Positions 33,115-41,980 of a DNA stretch of 64,000 nucleotides are shown here, piece by piece. Within the stretch, counting starts at the first letter, position 1; every line of letters begins with the position of its first letter. The stretch covers positions 205,108 to 269,107 of the forward strand of contig NZ_BJHU01000026.1 in the NCBI RefSeq assembly GCF_005405905.1, written 5' to 3'. Origin of the DNA: Acidovorax sp. NB1 (lineage in GTDB: Bacteria; Pseudomonadota; Gammaproteobacteria; Burkholderiales; Burkholderiaceae_C). A program made the position numbers and the translations under genes. A model generated the notes under the pieces. That model ran no database searches and was not told where the DNA came from. It saw nothing but the letters and a program-made list of their open reading frames with translations.

Positions 33115-35313
33115 TCAGGCGCCTTCAAGGCCCATTCCCATGGCCTGCGTTGCATATTGAAGGTAGGTGACCGCGAACTCGGTGTGCCCATGCGCGTGCT
33201 CCACTTCGGCAAGGCATGCCAGGGCCACGGGATCGTGTGGCACGGCGTTGAGCACTTTCTCTGCCAGCTCGGTCACTGCCACCCAGTGGCGGTCTGTGAT
33301 CCGGGGGGCGGATTCGCCCGTCGGCCGGGGCGGTGCGGCCGACCGTGCTTTTTCCACCAGGTTCTGCAGGCTTTGGTGCGCCGCTTGCAGGCTGACCCGC
33401 TGGCCGGGTTTCAAGCCGACGCCCGGGACCGGGGGCTGTTCCCACTCTGGCGGGAACTGGGATATCCATTCCTGGAGGGCCTGCTCTTGCGCCTGCGGGT
33501 CAGAGGGATGCTCCGCCTGCGCCAGCCACTTCAGCCACATGACCCGCAGGCCTTCGCCAAAGTGCCTGCAGTAAAGGTCTTCACGCATGAGCGCCGAGTT
33601 CTCCACCTCGCTGCGCAGGCTCAGCCGGAGCGCATTGAGCGCCTGGGCATCCGCTGCCAGGCCCGAGGCGATGCGCACATAGTCGTCAGGCCCTTCTGCC
33701 AGCCACTCAGTGCGCCCCAGGTAGTTGAGCATGCCCACGCCCATGCGGCTCTTGAAACTATCGCCCATCATGGAAACGATGGGCACGGCCATCCACAGCA
33801 CATCGAAGGTGGTGGTGCCGCCGGTCAGTGGGAATGGGTCAAGCGCGATATCGATGCGGTGGTAGGTCAGGTACTGGTTGTCCTGGTTGAGCGGCACCAG
33901 CTCCAGCCGCGAAGGCGGGAGTCCCAGACCCTCGCACCGATCGCGGTAGGCCTGTGCAAACTCGGGTTTGTCGAAGTTTTTCCCCTCGATCAGCAGGCGC
34001 GAATGGGGCACGGCGTCCAGAACCCGCCCCCACAGCGCCAGCACCTCATCGGTCAGTTTGCCCAGGTTGTTGCAGGAGCCGAAGGTAATGAACCCGTTGT
34101 CCATCACCGGCGAGGGGCGCACCTGGTAGCGGGGCTGGTAACGCCACAGAGGGTTGCGGCTCATGGGCCGGTAACAGGCAAACAGCGTGGGCAGTCGGTA
34201 CAGCTGCTCTGTGTATTGGTCGTCGGCGTTGGGGGGGTCGGTGATTTCGTCCGTGAACTTGTAGTCCACGGCTTGCAGGCCAGTCGTTGCCGGGAAGCCC
34301 AGCCAGGACACCTGCAGCGGCGCAGCCTTGTGCGCGAGGATGAGCAGGCCGTTGTTGCCCGTGTGGCCCGCCAAGTCCACCAGAATGTCGATGTTCTGGG
34401 CGCGGATGGCCTCTGCCTGTTCCTGGGGGCTGAAGCCGGACAGGCGTACGAAGTGGTCAACATGGCACTCCACCCGATCGGTGACATGGTCGCCTTTGGG
34501 GAACAGGTAGAAGGCATACACCTCGAACTGCCGCCGGTCCAGCTGCGCCAGCAGCCCCTCGACCGAGTACATGACGGCATGCATGCGGAAGTCGGGTGAC
34601 AGAAACCCGATCTTCAAGCGGCGCCAGGGGGCGCCGCGGTGGCCCTCAAAGCTGGGCCAATCGGGGCGCAGCGGGGGCTCAAACACGTTGCCAAACTGAC
34701 GGGCGGCCTCCGACAGCTGCGTCGCGCTTACCTGCGGGTCCGCCAGCATGAACAGCAGCCTGTTGGTGTAGTTGCCAGGGTCGCTCGGGTTGAGTGCGAT
34801 AGCCCGTTCGCAATCCTGCACCGCCTCGCGCACCTGGCCCAGCTCTCGGCGGTGAATGGCGCTTTGCATCAACGCACCGACCGTCAGTGGCACGGAGTCA
34901 GACAGCGCGAGTGCCTTTTGGCTGGCCTCAAATCCCTTGCTGTGCAAGTTGATCAGATAGCAACACTCGGCCAGCTTGATCCAGGTGACGGCCTGCTCGG
35001 GGCGCAGTTCGCAGACTTTCTCAAGGTGCGGAAGCGCGTCGTAGTTGCGTGCTTGCTCAATCAAGACATTGGCGTAGTTGATGAGCAGCTCGGCATCTCC
35101 GGGCCAGTACACATAGGCTTGCCGGTAGGCCTTGAGGGCCTCGTCGAATGCACGCTGCTTGTGGAGCGAGAAGCCCAACAGCCGGTGTGCACCGAGGTGG
35201 CGGCCATTTTTGCGCAGAATTTGGCGGCACAGCCGCGTCAGCAAAGGCCAGTCTGCGGCGGTGAGTGCCGCATGGAGGCGGGGATCGTCCTGGGCGGTGT
35301 GTTTGGATTGCAC
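33115..35313 (-). CDS. OGT-like (GT41) protein O-glycosyltransferase with TPRs
   Basis: 732 residues. The first ~185 are TPR-like helical repeats (LLGFSLHKQRAFDEALKAYR, QAYVYWPGDAELLINYANVL, and so on). Residues about 225-620 form the GT41/SPINDLY catalytic region: IGFLSPDFRMHAVMY, DILVDLAGHTGNNG, FGSCNNLGKLTDEVLALWGR and DPFPLTGGTTTFDVLWMAVP are the family's signature blocks. A C-terminal ~110-residue extension is helical. GT41 enzymes move a sugar from a nucleotide donor onto Ser/Thr of proteins. Location next to fliC and the sugar operon points to flagellin as target. No signal peptide: it is cytoplasmic. Confidence 0.88.
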   Translation of the reverse strand: MQSKHTAQDDPRLHAALTAADWPLLTRLCRQILRKNGRHLGAHRLLGFSLHKQRAFDEALKAYRQAYVYWPGDAELLINYANVLIEQARNYDALPHLEKVCELRPEQAVTWIKLAECCYLINLHSKGFEASQKALALSDSVPLTVGALMQSAIHRRELGQVREAVQDCERAIALNPSDPGNYTNRLLFMLADPQVSATQLSEAARQFGNVFEPPLRPDWPSFEGHRGAPWRRLKIGFLSPDFRMHAVMYSVEGLLAQLDRRQFEVYAFYLFPKGDHVTDRVECHVDHFVRLSGFSPQEQAEAIRAQNIDILVDLAGHTGNNGLLILAHKAAPLQVSWLGFPATTGLQAVDYKFTDEITDPPNADDQYTEQLYRLPTLFACYRPMSRNPLWRYQPRYQVRPSPVMDNGFITFGSCNNLGKLTDEVLALWGRVLDAVPHSRLLIEGKNFDKPEFAQAYRDRCEGLGLPPSRLELVPLNQDNQYLTYHRIDIALDPFPLTGGTTTFDVLWMAVPIVSMMGDSFKSRMGVGMLNYLGRTEWLAEGPDDYVRIASGLAADAQALNALRLSLRSEVENSALMREDLYCRHFGEGLRVMWLKWLAQAEHPSDPQAQEQALQEWISQFPPEWEQPPVPGVGLKPGQRVSLQAAHQSLQNLVEKARSAAPPRPTGESAPRITDRHWVAVTELAEKVLNAVPHDPVALACLAEVEHAHGHTEFAVTYLQYATQAMGMGLEGA

Positions 35314-35367
35314 GTGACTGCCGATCTACAAGCTAAGGAGCGGGGGCGCTGCACAGTGTGCCATGTG

Positions 35368-35394
35368 AAAAAGGGGCCCGGTGGGGCCCCTTTT
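35368..35394 (-). terminator. intrinsic terminator of fliC1
   Basis: On the minus strand GGGGCCCC is followed by a short loop and GGGCCCC, then TTTTT. It lies about 43 bp beyond the fliC1 stop. The A-tract on the other side makes it potentially two-way. Confidence 0.85.
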
Positions 35395-35436
35395 GTTGCG
35401 TTGCTGGCCCACTGCGCAGCATGCGGGCCGGGTCCA

Positions 35437-36933
35437 TCACTTGAGCAGCGACAGCACGCCCTGCGGGATCTGGTTGGCCTGGGCCACCATGGCCGTACCG
35501 GCTTGCTGCAGGATCTGGGCGCGCGACAGGTTGGCCGTTTCTGCCGCAAAGTCGGCGTCCTGGATGCGCGAGCGCGATGCAGACAGGTTTTCGGACGTGA
35601 TCTGCAGGCTGGCAATGCTGGTTTCAAAGCGCGATTGCAGGGCGCCCAGCTTGGCGCGTTCGCCGTTGATGAAGGCCAGGGCCGAGTCCACCGTCTTGAG
35701 CGCGTTGGTAGCGTTGCTGAAGGTGGTCACATCCAGATTGGCCACAGCTTGCAGTGCAGAGCCACCGTCATCCAGCTGGGTTGCGTTGGTGGAGTCCACC
35801 GCGAACGACTTTTCCGAGTCCAGGACGATGTAGCCGCCTGTATTCACCATTTCCGCAACCGTGTTGGTACCGAGCGTCCTGGCCGTACCGTTGGAGGCTC
35901 CTGCCGCATCGTAGCCCGTGATCGTTACATCGGCGGCGTTTTGAATGGTGGTGTCGCCGATGACGATGTCATTGCCGGTGGCATTGGTCAGGACGATTTG
36001 CGTACTGTCTGGGCTCAGCGAAGCATTGATGCCCGTCTTGGCAGCCTGGTCGTTGATGGCAGACACCGCTGCCGACAGGCGGTCAGTGCCCGTAGCGGAG
36101 GTCAACGTGAACGATACGGTCACGGCTGCAGCAGACCCGGCATTGTCGCCCTGCAAAGTCAACGAATAGGAACCAGCGGCAGACATACCGCTCAACCGCA
36201 CTTCGGTGCGGGCCGTCGCCGTCACACCCGTGGTGGCCTTCATACCATTGATCTGGTCGGCTGTTGCCTTGGCCGTAGCGTTCGAGCCCGCTGCAATGCT
36301 GTTGGTGCCCAGGTAGCCGCTGATGGCAATGGTGCCGGCCGCTACGCCATTGGAGGTCGCGCCCGCTGCCACAGTGGCCTGCGCGCCAACGCCCGAGCCG
36401 TTCGATGCCACGTTCTGGTTGTTGCCATACACCGTAGTGCGCAGGTTGGCCGTTGCTGCCACGATGGTCTGGTTGGCGTTGGCGCCCACCTGGAACTGCT
36501 GCGTACCAAAGGTACCGTCCAGCAATTTTTGGCCGTTGAATTCGGTCGTTTGCGAAATTCGGTCAAGTTCTGCCACCAATTGGCCGACTTCCTGTTGCAG
36601 GGCTTGGCGGTCGCCTGCGCTGTTGGAGGCGTTGGCCGATTGCACGGCCAGCTCACGCACACGCTGCAGGATATTGCCGGCCGACCCCATGGCGCCTTCC
36701 GCCACCTGGGCCAGTGAGATGCCGTCGTTCGCATTGCGAACAGCCTGGTTCAAGCCCCGGATCTGGCTGGTGAAGCGCTCGGAAATCGCCAGGCCGGCGG
36801 CGTCGTCTTTGGCGCTGTTGATGCGCAGGCCCGACGACAGGCGCTGGATGGCTGAGTTGAGCGACATCTGGCTGGTGCCCAGATTGCGCTGCGCTGTCAG
36901 CGAGCTGATGTTGGTATTGATGGTTGCTGCCAT
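35437..36933 (-). CDS. fliC: flagellin FliC, copy 1
   Basis: 498 residues. N-terminal D0/D1: [20 protein letters not shown] then [21 protein letters not shown]-terminal D0: [20 protein letters not shown] then PQGVLSLLK. The central region (about 175-400) is Ala/Thr/Gly/Ser-rich with two flagellin-IN-like segments, and offers many Ser/Thr for glycosylation. TAAGGAG lies just before the start. It is head-to-head with a second flagellin that matches it in length and over 90% of residues by eye. I see no sigma-28 site upstream of this copy. Confidence 0.97.
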   Translation of the reverse strand: MAATINTNISSLTAQRNLGTSQMSLNSAIQRLSSGLRINSAKDDAAGLAISERFTSQIRGLNQAVRNANDGISLAQVAEGAMGSAGNILQRVRELAVQSANASNSAGDRQALQQEVGQLVAELDRISQTTEFNGQKLLDGTFGTQQFQVGANANQTIVAATANLRTTVYGNNQNVASNGSGVGAQATVAAGATSNGVAAGTIAISGYLGTNSIAAGSNATAKATADQINGMKATTGVTATARTEVRLSGMSAAGSYSLTLQGDNAGSAAAVTVSFTLTSATGTDRLSAAVSAINDQAAKTGINASLSPDSTQIVLTNATGNDIVIGDTTIQNAADVTITGYDAAGASNGTARTLGTNTVAEMVNTGGYIVLDSEKSFAVDSTNATQLDDGGSALQAVANLDVTTFSNATNALKTVDSALAFINGERAKLGALQSRFETSIASLQITSENLSASRSRIQDADFAAETANLSRAQILQQAGTAMVAQANQIPQGVLSLLK

Positions 36934-37253
36934 GGCGAAACTCCTTAACGTCGCAAGACGGATCTGTTTGCCGGTTCAAGCGCACCCGTCCGGCTGTCAA
37001 TGAGGGAACGATGGGTGAATTGTGGGGATGCCACTTTTTTGTGTTAGCCCGATAAGCGGTCAAAAAGTCCCACAACTTGTGCGTTTGACCCTCAAGTTTT
37101 CCGGCGGCCACCCGAAAACACTCTCAACGGACCGTGAGTGGCCCGCCGTTCACCAGATGGCCCGCAGCTCTGGGAACCCAGGAGGCCAGCATGGTGCTGG
37201 CGCCCCGGCTGGCGGCAACGCCATATTCAGTCAGTTCTTTCAGGAGATTTGCA
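36934..37253. other. 320-bp divergent region between the two flagellins
   Basis: No gene. It contains the sigma-28 promoter of fliC2 on the plus strand. Searching the minus strand for a TAAA/TCAA-N15-CCGAAA type site for fliC1 gave nothing convincing. A small palindrome, CACAACTTGTG (about 37070-37080), is present. Confidence 0.6.
37092..37118 (+). promoter_or_regulatory. sigma-28 (FliA) promoter for fliC2
   Basis: TCAAGTTT (37092-37099), 11 bp, CCCGAAAA (37111-37118). It matches TAAAGTTT-N11-GCCGATAA at 13 of 16 positions with exact spacing, and its -10 resembles the GTCGAAAA of the flgM promoter. It leaves a leader of about 130 bp before the fliC2 ATG. Confidence 0.8.
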
Positions 37254-38750
37254 ATGGCTTCCACCATCAATACCAACGTGGCTTCGCTGACCGCCCAGCG
37301 CAACCTGGGCATGAGCCAGACTTCGCTGAACACGTCCATCCAACGCCTGTCGTCGGGCCTGCGCATCAACAGCGCCAAGGACGACGCTGCGGGCTTGGCC
37401 ATCTCCGAGCGCTTTTCCAGCCAGATCCGGGGTCTGAACCAAGCGGTTCGTAACGCCAACGACGGTATCTCCCTGGCTCAAACCGCTGAAGGCGCGCTCA
37501 AGGCGTCCGGCGACATCCTGCAGCGTGTGCGTGAGCTGGCCGTTCAATCGGCCAACGCCTCCAACAGTGCAGGCGACCGCCAAGCCCTGCAACAGGAAGT
37601 AGGTCAGCTGGTTTCCGAACTGGACCGTATCTCCCAAACCACGGAATTCAACGGCCAGAAGCTGCTGGACGGCACCTTTGGTACGCAGCAGTTCCAGGTG
37701 GGCGCCAACGCCAACCAGACCATCGTGGCGGCCACGGCCAACCTGCGCACTGGCGTGTACGGCAACAACCAGAACGTGGCATCCAACGGCTCGGGCATTG
37801 GCGCGCAAGCCACGGTGGCAGCGGGCGCAACGTCCAATGGCGTAGCGGCCGGCACCATTGCCATCAGCGGCTACCTGGGCACCAACAGCATTGCAGCGGG
37901 CTCGAATGCCACGGCCAAGGCAACGGCCGACCAGATCAATGGTATCAAGGCCACCACCGGTGTGACGGCTACTGCCCGCACCGAAGTGCGCTTGGGTGGC
38001 ATGGCCTCGGCCGGTTCCTATTCGCTGACCTTGCAGGGCGACAATGTCGGGTCTGCTGCAGCCGTGACCGTGTCGTTCACGTTGACCTCCGCTACGGGTA
38101 CCGACCGCCTGTCGGCTGCGGTGTCTGCCATCAATGACCAGTCTGCCAAGACGGGTATCAATGCTTCGCTGAGCTCGGACGGCACGCAAGTGATTCTGAC
38201 CAACGCTACCGGCAATGACATTGTGGTGGGTGATACCGCCACTGCCAGTGCTGCCGATGTGACCGTCACCGGCTACGATGCTGCGGGCGCCAGCAATGGC
38301 ACAGCCCGGACGCTGACGGCCAATACTGCTGCAGAAATGGTGAATACAGGCGGCTACATCGTCCTGGACTCGGAGAAGTCGTTTGCTGTGGACTCCACTA
38401 CAGCAACCCAGCTGGATGACGGTGGCTCTGCACTGCAAGCTGTGGCCAATCTGGATGTGACCACCTTCAGCAACGCTACCAACGCGCTCAAGACGGTGGA
38501 CTCTGCCCTGGCCTTCATCAACGGTGAACGCGCCAAGCTCGGTGCTTTGCAATCGCGCTTTGAAACGTCGATCAGCAACCTGCAGGTGACATCCGAAAAC
38601 CTGTCTGCCTCGCGCAGCCGTATTCTTGACGCCGACTTCGCCGCCGAAACGGCCAACCTGTCGCGCGCCCAGATCCTGCAACAGGCCGGTACGGCGATGG
38701 TGGCCCAGGCCAACCAGCTGCCGCAAGGTGTGTTGGCCCTGCTGCGTTAA
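37254..38750 (+). CDS. fliC: flagellin FliC, copy 2
   Basis: 498 residues from the ATG at 37254 ([20 protein letters not shown]), with CAGGAGA 8 bp upstream; the frame stays open upstream through the promoter but that part is not coding. D0/D1 ends are as in copy 1 (C-terminus [11 protein letters not shown]). It differs from copy 1 at a few dozen scattered positions, with clusters near residues 78-84 and 320-335. A sigma-28 promoter precedes it and a strong terminator follows, so it is a single-gene transcript and the likelier major flagellin. fliD follows 201 bp downstream. Confidence 0.97.
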   Translation: MASTINTNVASLTAQRNLGMSQTSLNTSIQRLSSGLRINSAKDDAAGLAISERFSSQIRGLNQAVRNANDGISLAQTAEGALKASGDILQRVRELAVQSANASNSAGDRQALQQEVGQLVSELDRISQTTEFNGQKLLDGTFGTQQFQVGANANQTIVAATANLRTGVYGNNQNVASNGSGIGAQATVAAGATSNGVAAGTIAISGYLGTNSIAAGSNATAKATADQINGIKATTGVTATARTEVRLGGMASAGSYSLTLQGDNVGSAAAVTVSFTLTSATGTDRLSAAVSAINDQSAKTGINASLSSDGTQVILTNATGNDIVVGDTATASAADVTVTGYDAAGASNGTARTLTANTAAEMVNTGGYIVLDSEKSFAVDSTTATQLDDGGSALQAVANLDVTTFSNATNALKTVDSALAFINGERAKLGALQSRFETSISNLQVTSENLSASRSRILDADFAAETANLSRAQILQQAGTAMVAQANQLPQGVLALLR

Positions 38751-38800
38751 TAGGCAGCGGGCATGGCAGTCAGGGCGTTGCAGCGCCCTGAAGTGGCCCA

Positions 38801-38837
38801 GGCGGCGGCAGATTTCTGTCGCCGCCCTTTGGCTTTT
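38801..38837 (+). terminator. intrinsic terminator of fliC2
   Basis: GGCGGCGGCAGA-TT-TCTGTCGCCGCC forms a 12-bp stem with one G-T pair, followed by CTTTGGCTTTTT. A second small hairpin, CAGGGCG...CGCCCTG, lies just upstream (38770-38790). Confidence 0.85.
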
Positions 38838-38951
38838 TGGGACAGCGGGTGCCAGGACCGCTGGATAAGACGGGTTTCCTGGCGTGTTTACGGACGTTCT
38901 TGATCGCCGTTCGGCGCCATAATTTCCGTTGAACCAGTTCAGGAGGTTGGT

Positions 38952-40385
38952 ATGGCCACGATTTCATCCCCAGGCGTTGGTACGAACGGATTGGATGTCA
39001 AGAACATCATTTCCCAGTTGGTCGCGCTGGAAAAAAAGCCCCTGGATACGCTGAAGCTGCAGGCAGCGACAGTCAACACCAAGATTTCCGCTTTCGGCCA
39101 GATCAAGTCGCTGGTGTCTACGCTGCAGGATGCGGCGAGCAAGCTCACCAGCGTGACGGGCTGGAACGGTGTCTCCACCACCTCGTCGGACTCCAAATAC
39201 GTTTCTGCCTCTGCCGTGGGGGGAACCCTGCCCACCACCTTCAGTGTTGAGGTGCAAAGCCTGGCCAAGGCGCAGGCCACTGCGTCGGCAGCCCTTTTGC
39301 CCGTGGGAGGGGCGCTGGGTGCGGGTACGCTGCGGCTGGAGCTGGGCAAGTGGAGCGTAGCGCCTTCGTCGTTCACGCCGGGCAGCGGCCAGCCGGTGGA
39401 TATCGCGATCAGCGCGAGCGACAAGCTTTCTGACGTGGCCAGCAAGATCAATGGCTCCAACGCCGGGGTGACGGCCTCGATCCTGTCGGATGCATCCGGC
39501 GAGCGTTTGTTGCTGCGCAGCAAGAGCACCGGTGAGGAGTTCGGCTTCCGGTTGAGCGTGATGGAAGGCGGCGACACCGACCCTCAGAGCGCAGGCAACA
39601 CCGATGCCACGGGCCTGTCGCGTCTGGTCAATGGCTCCACCGTCACACAGGCGGCTGCCGATGCCAAGGCCACGGTCAACGGGATTGCCGTGTCTTCGGC
39701 CACCAACACCTTTGCCTCTACGATCTCGGGCGTGACCTTCAAGGCGGAGCAAATCACCACGGCCCCGATCGAAATCACCGTGGGAAAGGACAACACGGCC
39801 ATCCAGTCCAACATCGACGGTTTCGTGAAGGCCTACAACGCCATCAACGAACTGCTGCAGGAGGCGACCAAATACGACGCGAAGACCAACTCGGCAGGCT
39901 TGCTGCAGGGTGACTCGACCACAGTGGCGCTGCAGAACTCGCTGCGCAGCGCGATCCAGTCGGTCACCTCTGGCGGCGGCGGGTTCCAGCGCCTGGCCGA
40001 TGTCGGCATCACGCAGCAGTTGGGCGGGAATCTGGCTGTGGACACCACCAAGCTCAACAAGGCGTTGGCCGAGAAACCGGACGACGTGAAGAACCTGTTC
40101 CGCAACACGGGCGGTGGCGCGGCCGACGGGATCGCGGTGCAGCTGAAGGCGCTGACCACCAACCTGCTGGCCAATGACGGCTTCTTCAAGTCGAAGGATG
40201 CCACCCTGCAGTTGAGCCTCAAGCGCAATGCCCAGGACCAAACCCGCGTGAACGAAAAGGTTGACGCATTTGAAAAACGCATCACGCAGCGCTATAACTC
40301 GCTGGACAAGCAGTTGAGCAGCCTGAATGGGTTGAATGCCTACATCTCGCAGCAGGTGGCGGCCTGGAACAAATCGACGGGCTAA
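38952..40385 (+). CDS. fliD: filament cap protein FliD (HAP2)
   Basis: 477 residues, with AGGAGG 7 bp before the ATG. The N-terminus ATISSPGVGTNGLDVKNIIS then QLVALEKKPLDTLKLQAA is the FliD_N pattern. The C-terminal part has VNEKVDAFEKRITQRYNSLD and YISQQVAAWNKSTG. The middle is variable. FliD caps the filament and folds flagellin into place. It starts a fliD-fliS-fliT operon; the 201-bp upstream region holds the fliC2 terminator and no clear sigma-28 site. Confidence 0.96.
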   Translation: MATISSPGVGTNGLDVKNIISQLVALEKKPLDTLKLQAATVNTKISAFGQIKSLVSTLQDAASKLTSVTGWNGVSTTSSDSKYVSASAVGGTLPTTFSVEVQSLAKAQATASAALLPVGGALGAGTLRLELGKWSVAPSSFTPGSGQPVDIAISASDKLSDVASKINGSNAGVTASILSDASGERLLLRSKSTGEEFGFRLSVMEGGDTDPQSAGNTDATGLSRLVNGSTVTQAAADAKATVNGIAVSSATNTFASTISGVTFKAEQITTAPIEITVGKDNTAIQSNIDGFVKAYNAINELLQEATKYDAKTNSAGLLQGDSTTVALQNSLRSAIQSVTSGGGGFQRLADVGITQQLGGNLAVDTTKLNKALAEKPDDVKNLFRNTGGGAADGIAVQLKALTTNLLANDGFFKSKDATLQLSLKRNAQDQTRVNEKVDAFEKRITQRYNSLDKQLSSLNGLNAYISQQVAAWNKSTG

Positions 40386-40450
40386 ACAGAGGCTTCAGTT
40401 TTTCTGGCGCTAGCCGATAACTCAAGTAATACCTCGGAAGGATTGTCAGC

Positions 40451-40909
40451 ATGTTCAGCGCCTACAGCCCCCGTGCAGCCAACGCTTATCAGCGCATCAA
40501 TGTAGAGACCAGCATGCACACGATCGACCAGCACCAGCTGGTCAGCCTGTTGTATGAGGGGGTTCTGAATTCCATCGCCACGGCGCGTGGTTCCATGGCA
40601 CGGGGCGACGTGCTGGGGAAGGTCAACGCCATTGCCAAGGCGGTCCGCATTCTTGAGGAGGGCCTGAGCACCTCGCTCGACAGGGTGGACGGTGGCGAGT
40701 TGGCCGAAAATCTGGGCGCGCTGTACGACTACTGCATGCGACGCCTGATCCTGGCCAATGCCCGCAATGACGATGCGATCATGCAGGAAGTCATGCGCCT
40801 GATCGAGCCCGTGGCCCAAGGCTGGAACGACATCAAGAAAACCGGTGCTGCAGCTGCTTCAGCCAACCCGCCCTCCGCCACTGGCCAGCCCATGCTTGTG
40901 GAGGCGTAA
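40451..40909 (+). CDS. fliS: flagellin export chaperone FliS
   Basis: 152 residues. MFSAYSPRAANAYQRINVET then MHTIDQHQLVSLLYEGVLNS are FliS hallmarks (the YxxY region and helix 1). GELAENLGALYDYCMRRLIL is the conserved middle helix. It binds the flagellin C-terminus in the cytoplasm and stops early polymerisation. The C-terminal tail (about 130-152) is Ala/Pro-rich and longer than usual. It lies 65 bp after fliD and 3 bp before fliT. Confidence 0.95.
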   Translation: MFSAYSPRAANAYQRINVETSMHTIDQHQLVSLLYEGVLNSIATARGSMARGDVLGKVNAIAKAVRILEEGLSTSLDRVDGGELAENLGALYDYCMRRLILANARNDDAIMQEVMRLIEPVAQGWNDIKKTGAAAASANPPSATGQPMLVEA

Positions 40910-40912
40910 ACC

Positions 40913-41212
40913 ATGTCCCACATGTTGATTGACTATTACAAGGCGATTGAAGACAGCAGCGCCAAGATGCTGGAGGCTGCCCGGCTGAAGGACTGGGACG
41001 GTGTGGTGCGCTACGAGGGCGCCTGTGCCGTGCTGATCGAGCAGCTGCGCTTCAAGTCGCAGGAGCACGAGTTGCTGCCCGAGCACCGCCGCGAGAAGAC
41101 CCGCATCATGCAGCGCATCCTGCGCAACGATGCCCAGATCCGCTGCCTGGCTGAGCCCTGGCTGGCGCAGTTCGAACACCTGTTCGACGGCCAGCCGCAG
41201 ATGATGCACTGA
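40913..41212 (+). CDS. fliT: FliD chaperone FliT
   Basis: 99 residues, all helical: MSHMLIDYYKAIEDSSAKML, EAARLKDWDGVVRYEGACAV, and RREKTRIMQRILRNDAQIRC. Size and position after fliS fit FliT, which binds the filament cap protein before export and in enterics also FlhDC. Sequence conservation is low in the family, so context carries part of the call. A terminator follows directly. Confidence 0.85.
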   Translation: MSHMLIDYYKAIEDSSAKMLEAARLKDWDGVVRYEGACAVLIEQLRFKSQEHELLPEHRREKTRIMQRILRNDAQIRCLAEPWLAQFEHLFDGQPQMMH

Positions 41213-41226
41213 GGCGTGCGCTGAGC

Positions 41227-41270
41227 CCCAAAAAAAGCCGGCCTGGAAAGGTCGGCTTTTTTATTGGGGA
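41227..41270 (+). terminator. intrinsic terminator after fliT
   Basis: AAAAAAGCCGGCCT-GGAA-AGGTCGGCTTTTTT is a 14-bp stem with one G-T pair, ended by a T-run, inside an outer CCCC...GGGG pair. It starts 15 bp beyond the fliT stop and ends the fliDST transcript. Confidence 0.92.
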
Positions 41271-41317
41271 AAATGGGCTTCTCCGCGCTCCCATCAAGCG
41301 TTTTTTGCTATCAAATT
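41270..41317 (+). repeat. dispersed ~50-bp repeat, copy 5
   Basis: AAAATGGGCTTCTCCGCG, then CTCCCATCAAGCGTTTT, then TTGCTATCAAATTAG. It aligns closely with copy 2 (read on the minus strand) along its full length. It lies between fliT and fliE. Confidence 0.75.
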
Positions 41318-41377
41318 AGGAATTCAGTGTGGGCGCTATCACTGGATGCGAGCGCGCGCCCATGTCAGGGATGCCGA

Positions 41378-41472
41378 GCAAGGGCCGCCCCGCAGCGAGG
41401 GCATCGTCCCCTTGTCCCCAGCGCGCAGGGCTGTGAGAGCGAGGGGCGGCGGCGCAGCCGCTCAGTGGGGTG
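41378..41472 (-). repeat. GC-rich intergenic hairpin element, copy B
   Basis: Begins GCAAGGGCCGCCCCGC like copy A at 9820, has the AGCGCGCAG...GAGAG...GAGGGG core, and ends CTCAGTGGGGTG. It lies 21 bp beyond the fliE stop, the same relative place and orientation as copy A beyond flgH. Its core can fold on itself. Confidence 0.65.
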
Positions 41473-41493
41473 CTGCTGCGTGGGGTGCCGCTG

Positions 41494-41805
41494 CTATACC
41501 TGCATGTTCATGATGTCGGTATAGGCCTGCACCATGCGGTTGCGCACATGCAGCGTGGCCTGAAAGCCGATCTGGGCCTTCTGGATGGCCACCATGGTTT
41601 CTTCCAGGCTCACCGAGGGGTTCTCCAGCTGAACCTCCCGTTGCAGTTCGGATGAGCGGTTCTGTGCCGCGCTCACCGACTGCAGGGCGCCTTTGAGGGC
41701 GCCGGAAAATCCCACTTCGTTGCCGGTTTCCTGGGGTGCCGCGGCACGGCGCGCCACGCCTGCGCCCGTCAGGGGGGCGGTAGAGCTGGAGATGCGAAGG
41801 TCCAT
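41494..41805 (-). CDS. fliE: MS-ring/rod adaptor FliE
   Basis: 103 residues from the ATG at 41805 (MDLRISSSTAPLTGAG); the frame is open further upstream but that part is not FliE-like. The C-terminus reads NPSVSLEETMVAIQKAQIGF then QATLHVRNRMVQAYTDIMNM, the conserved FliE end. It links the MS ring to the rod and is the first exported rod substrate. It stands alone on the minus strand, divergent from fliF and convergent with fliDST, as in many flagellar systems. Confidence 0.95.
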   Translation of the reverse strand: MDLRISSSTAPLTGAGVARRAAAPQETGNEVGFSGALKGALQSVSAAQNRSSELQREVQLENPSVSLEETMVAIQKAQIGFQATLHVRNRMVQAYTDIMNMQV

Positions 41806-41980
41806 GGCGGTATCCGTAGGGAATGGCGGTATGCTGCGTATCCTAGCCACCGCCCTGGCGTCCATCCCCCTGAAATGATGGTCAAACGGGCGGCTTATCC
41901 AGCGAACATGGTGGAGGCGTGACCGAATAATCGACACCACGCTAGGTCTGTTGCCGGACCTGCTTTACTGGAAAAGCAAG

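Noticed and set aside
35437..38750. Divergent flagellins as an invertible phase-variation switch
   Set aside because: No site-specific recombinase or short matched recombination sites are visible around the spacer. Each gene has its own ribosome site and terminator, so a shared inverting promoter is not needed.
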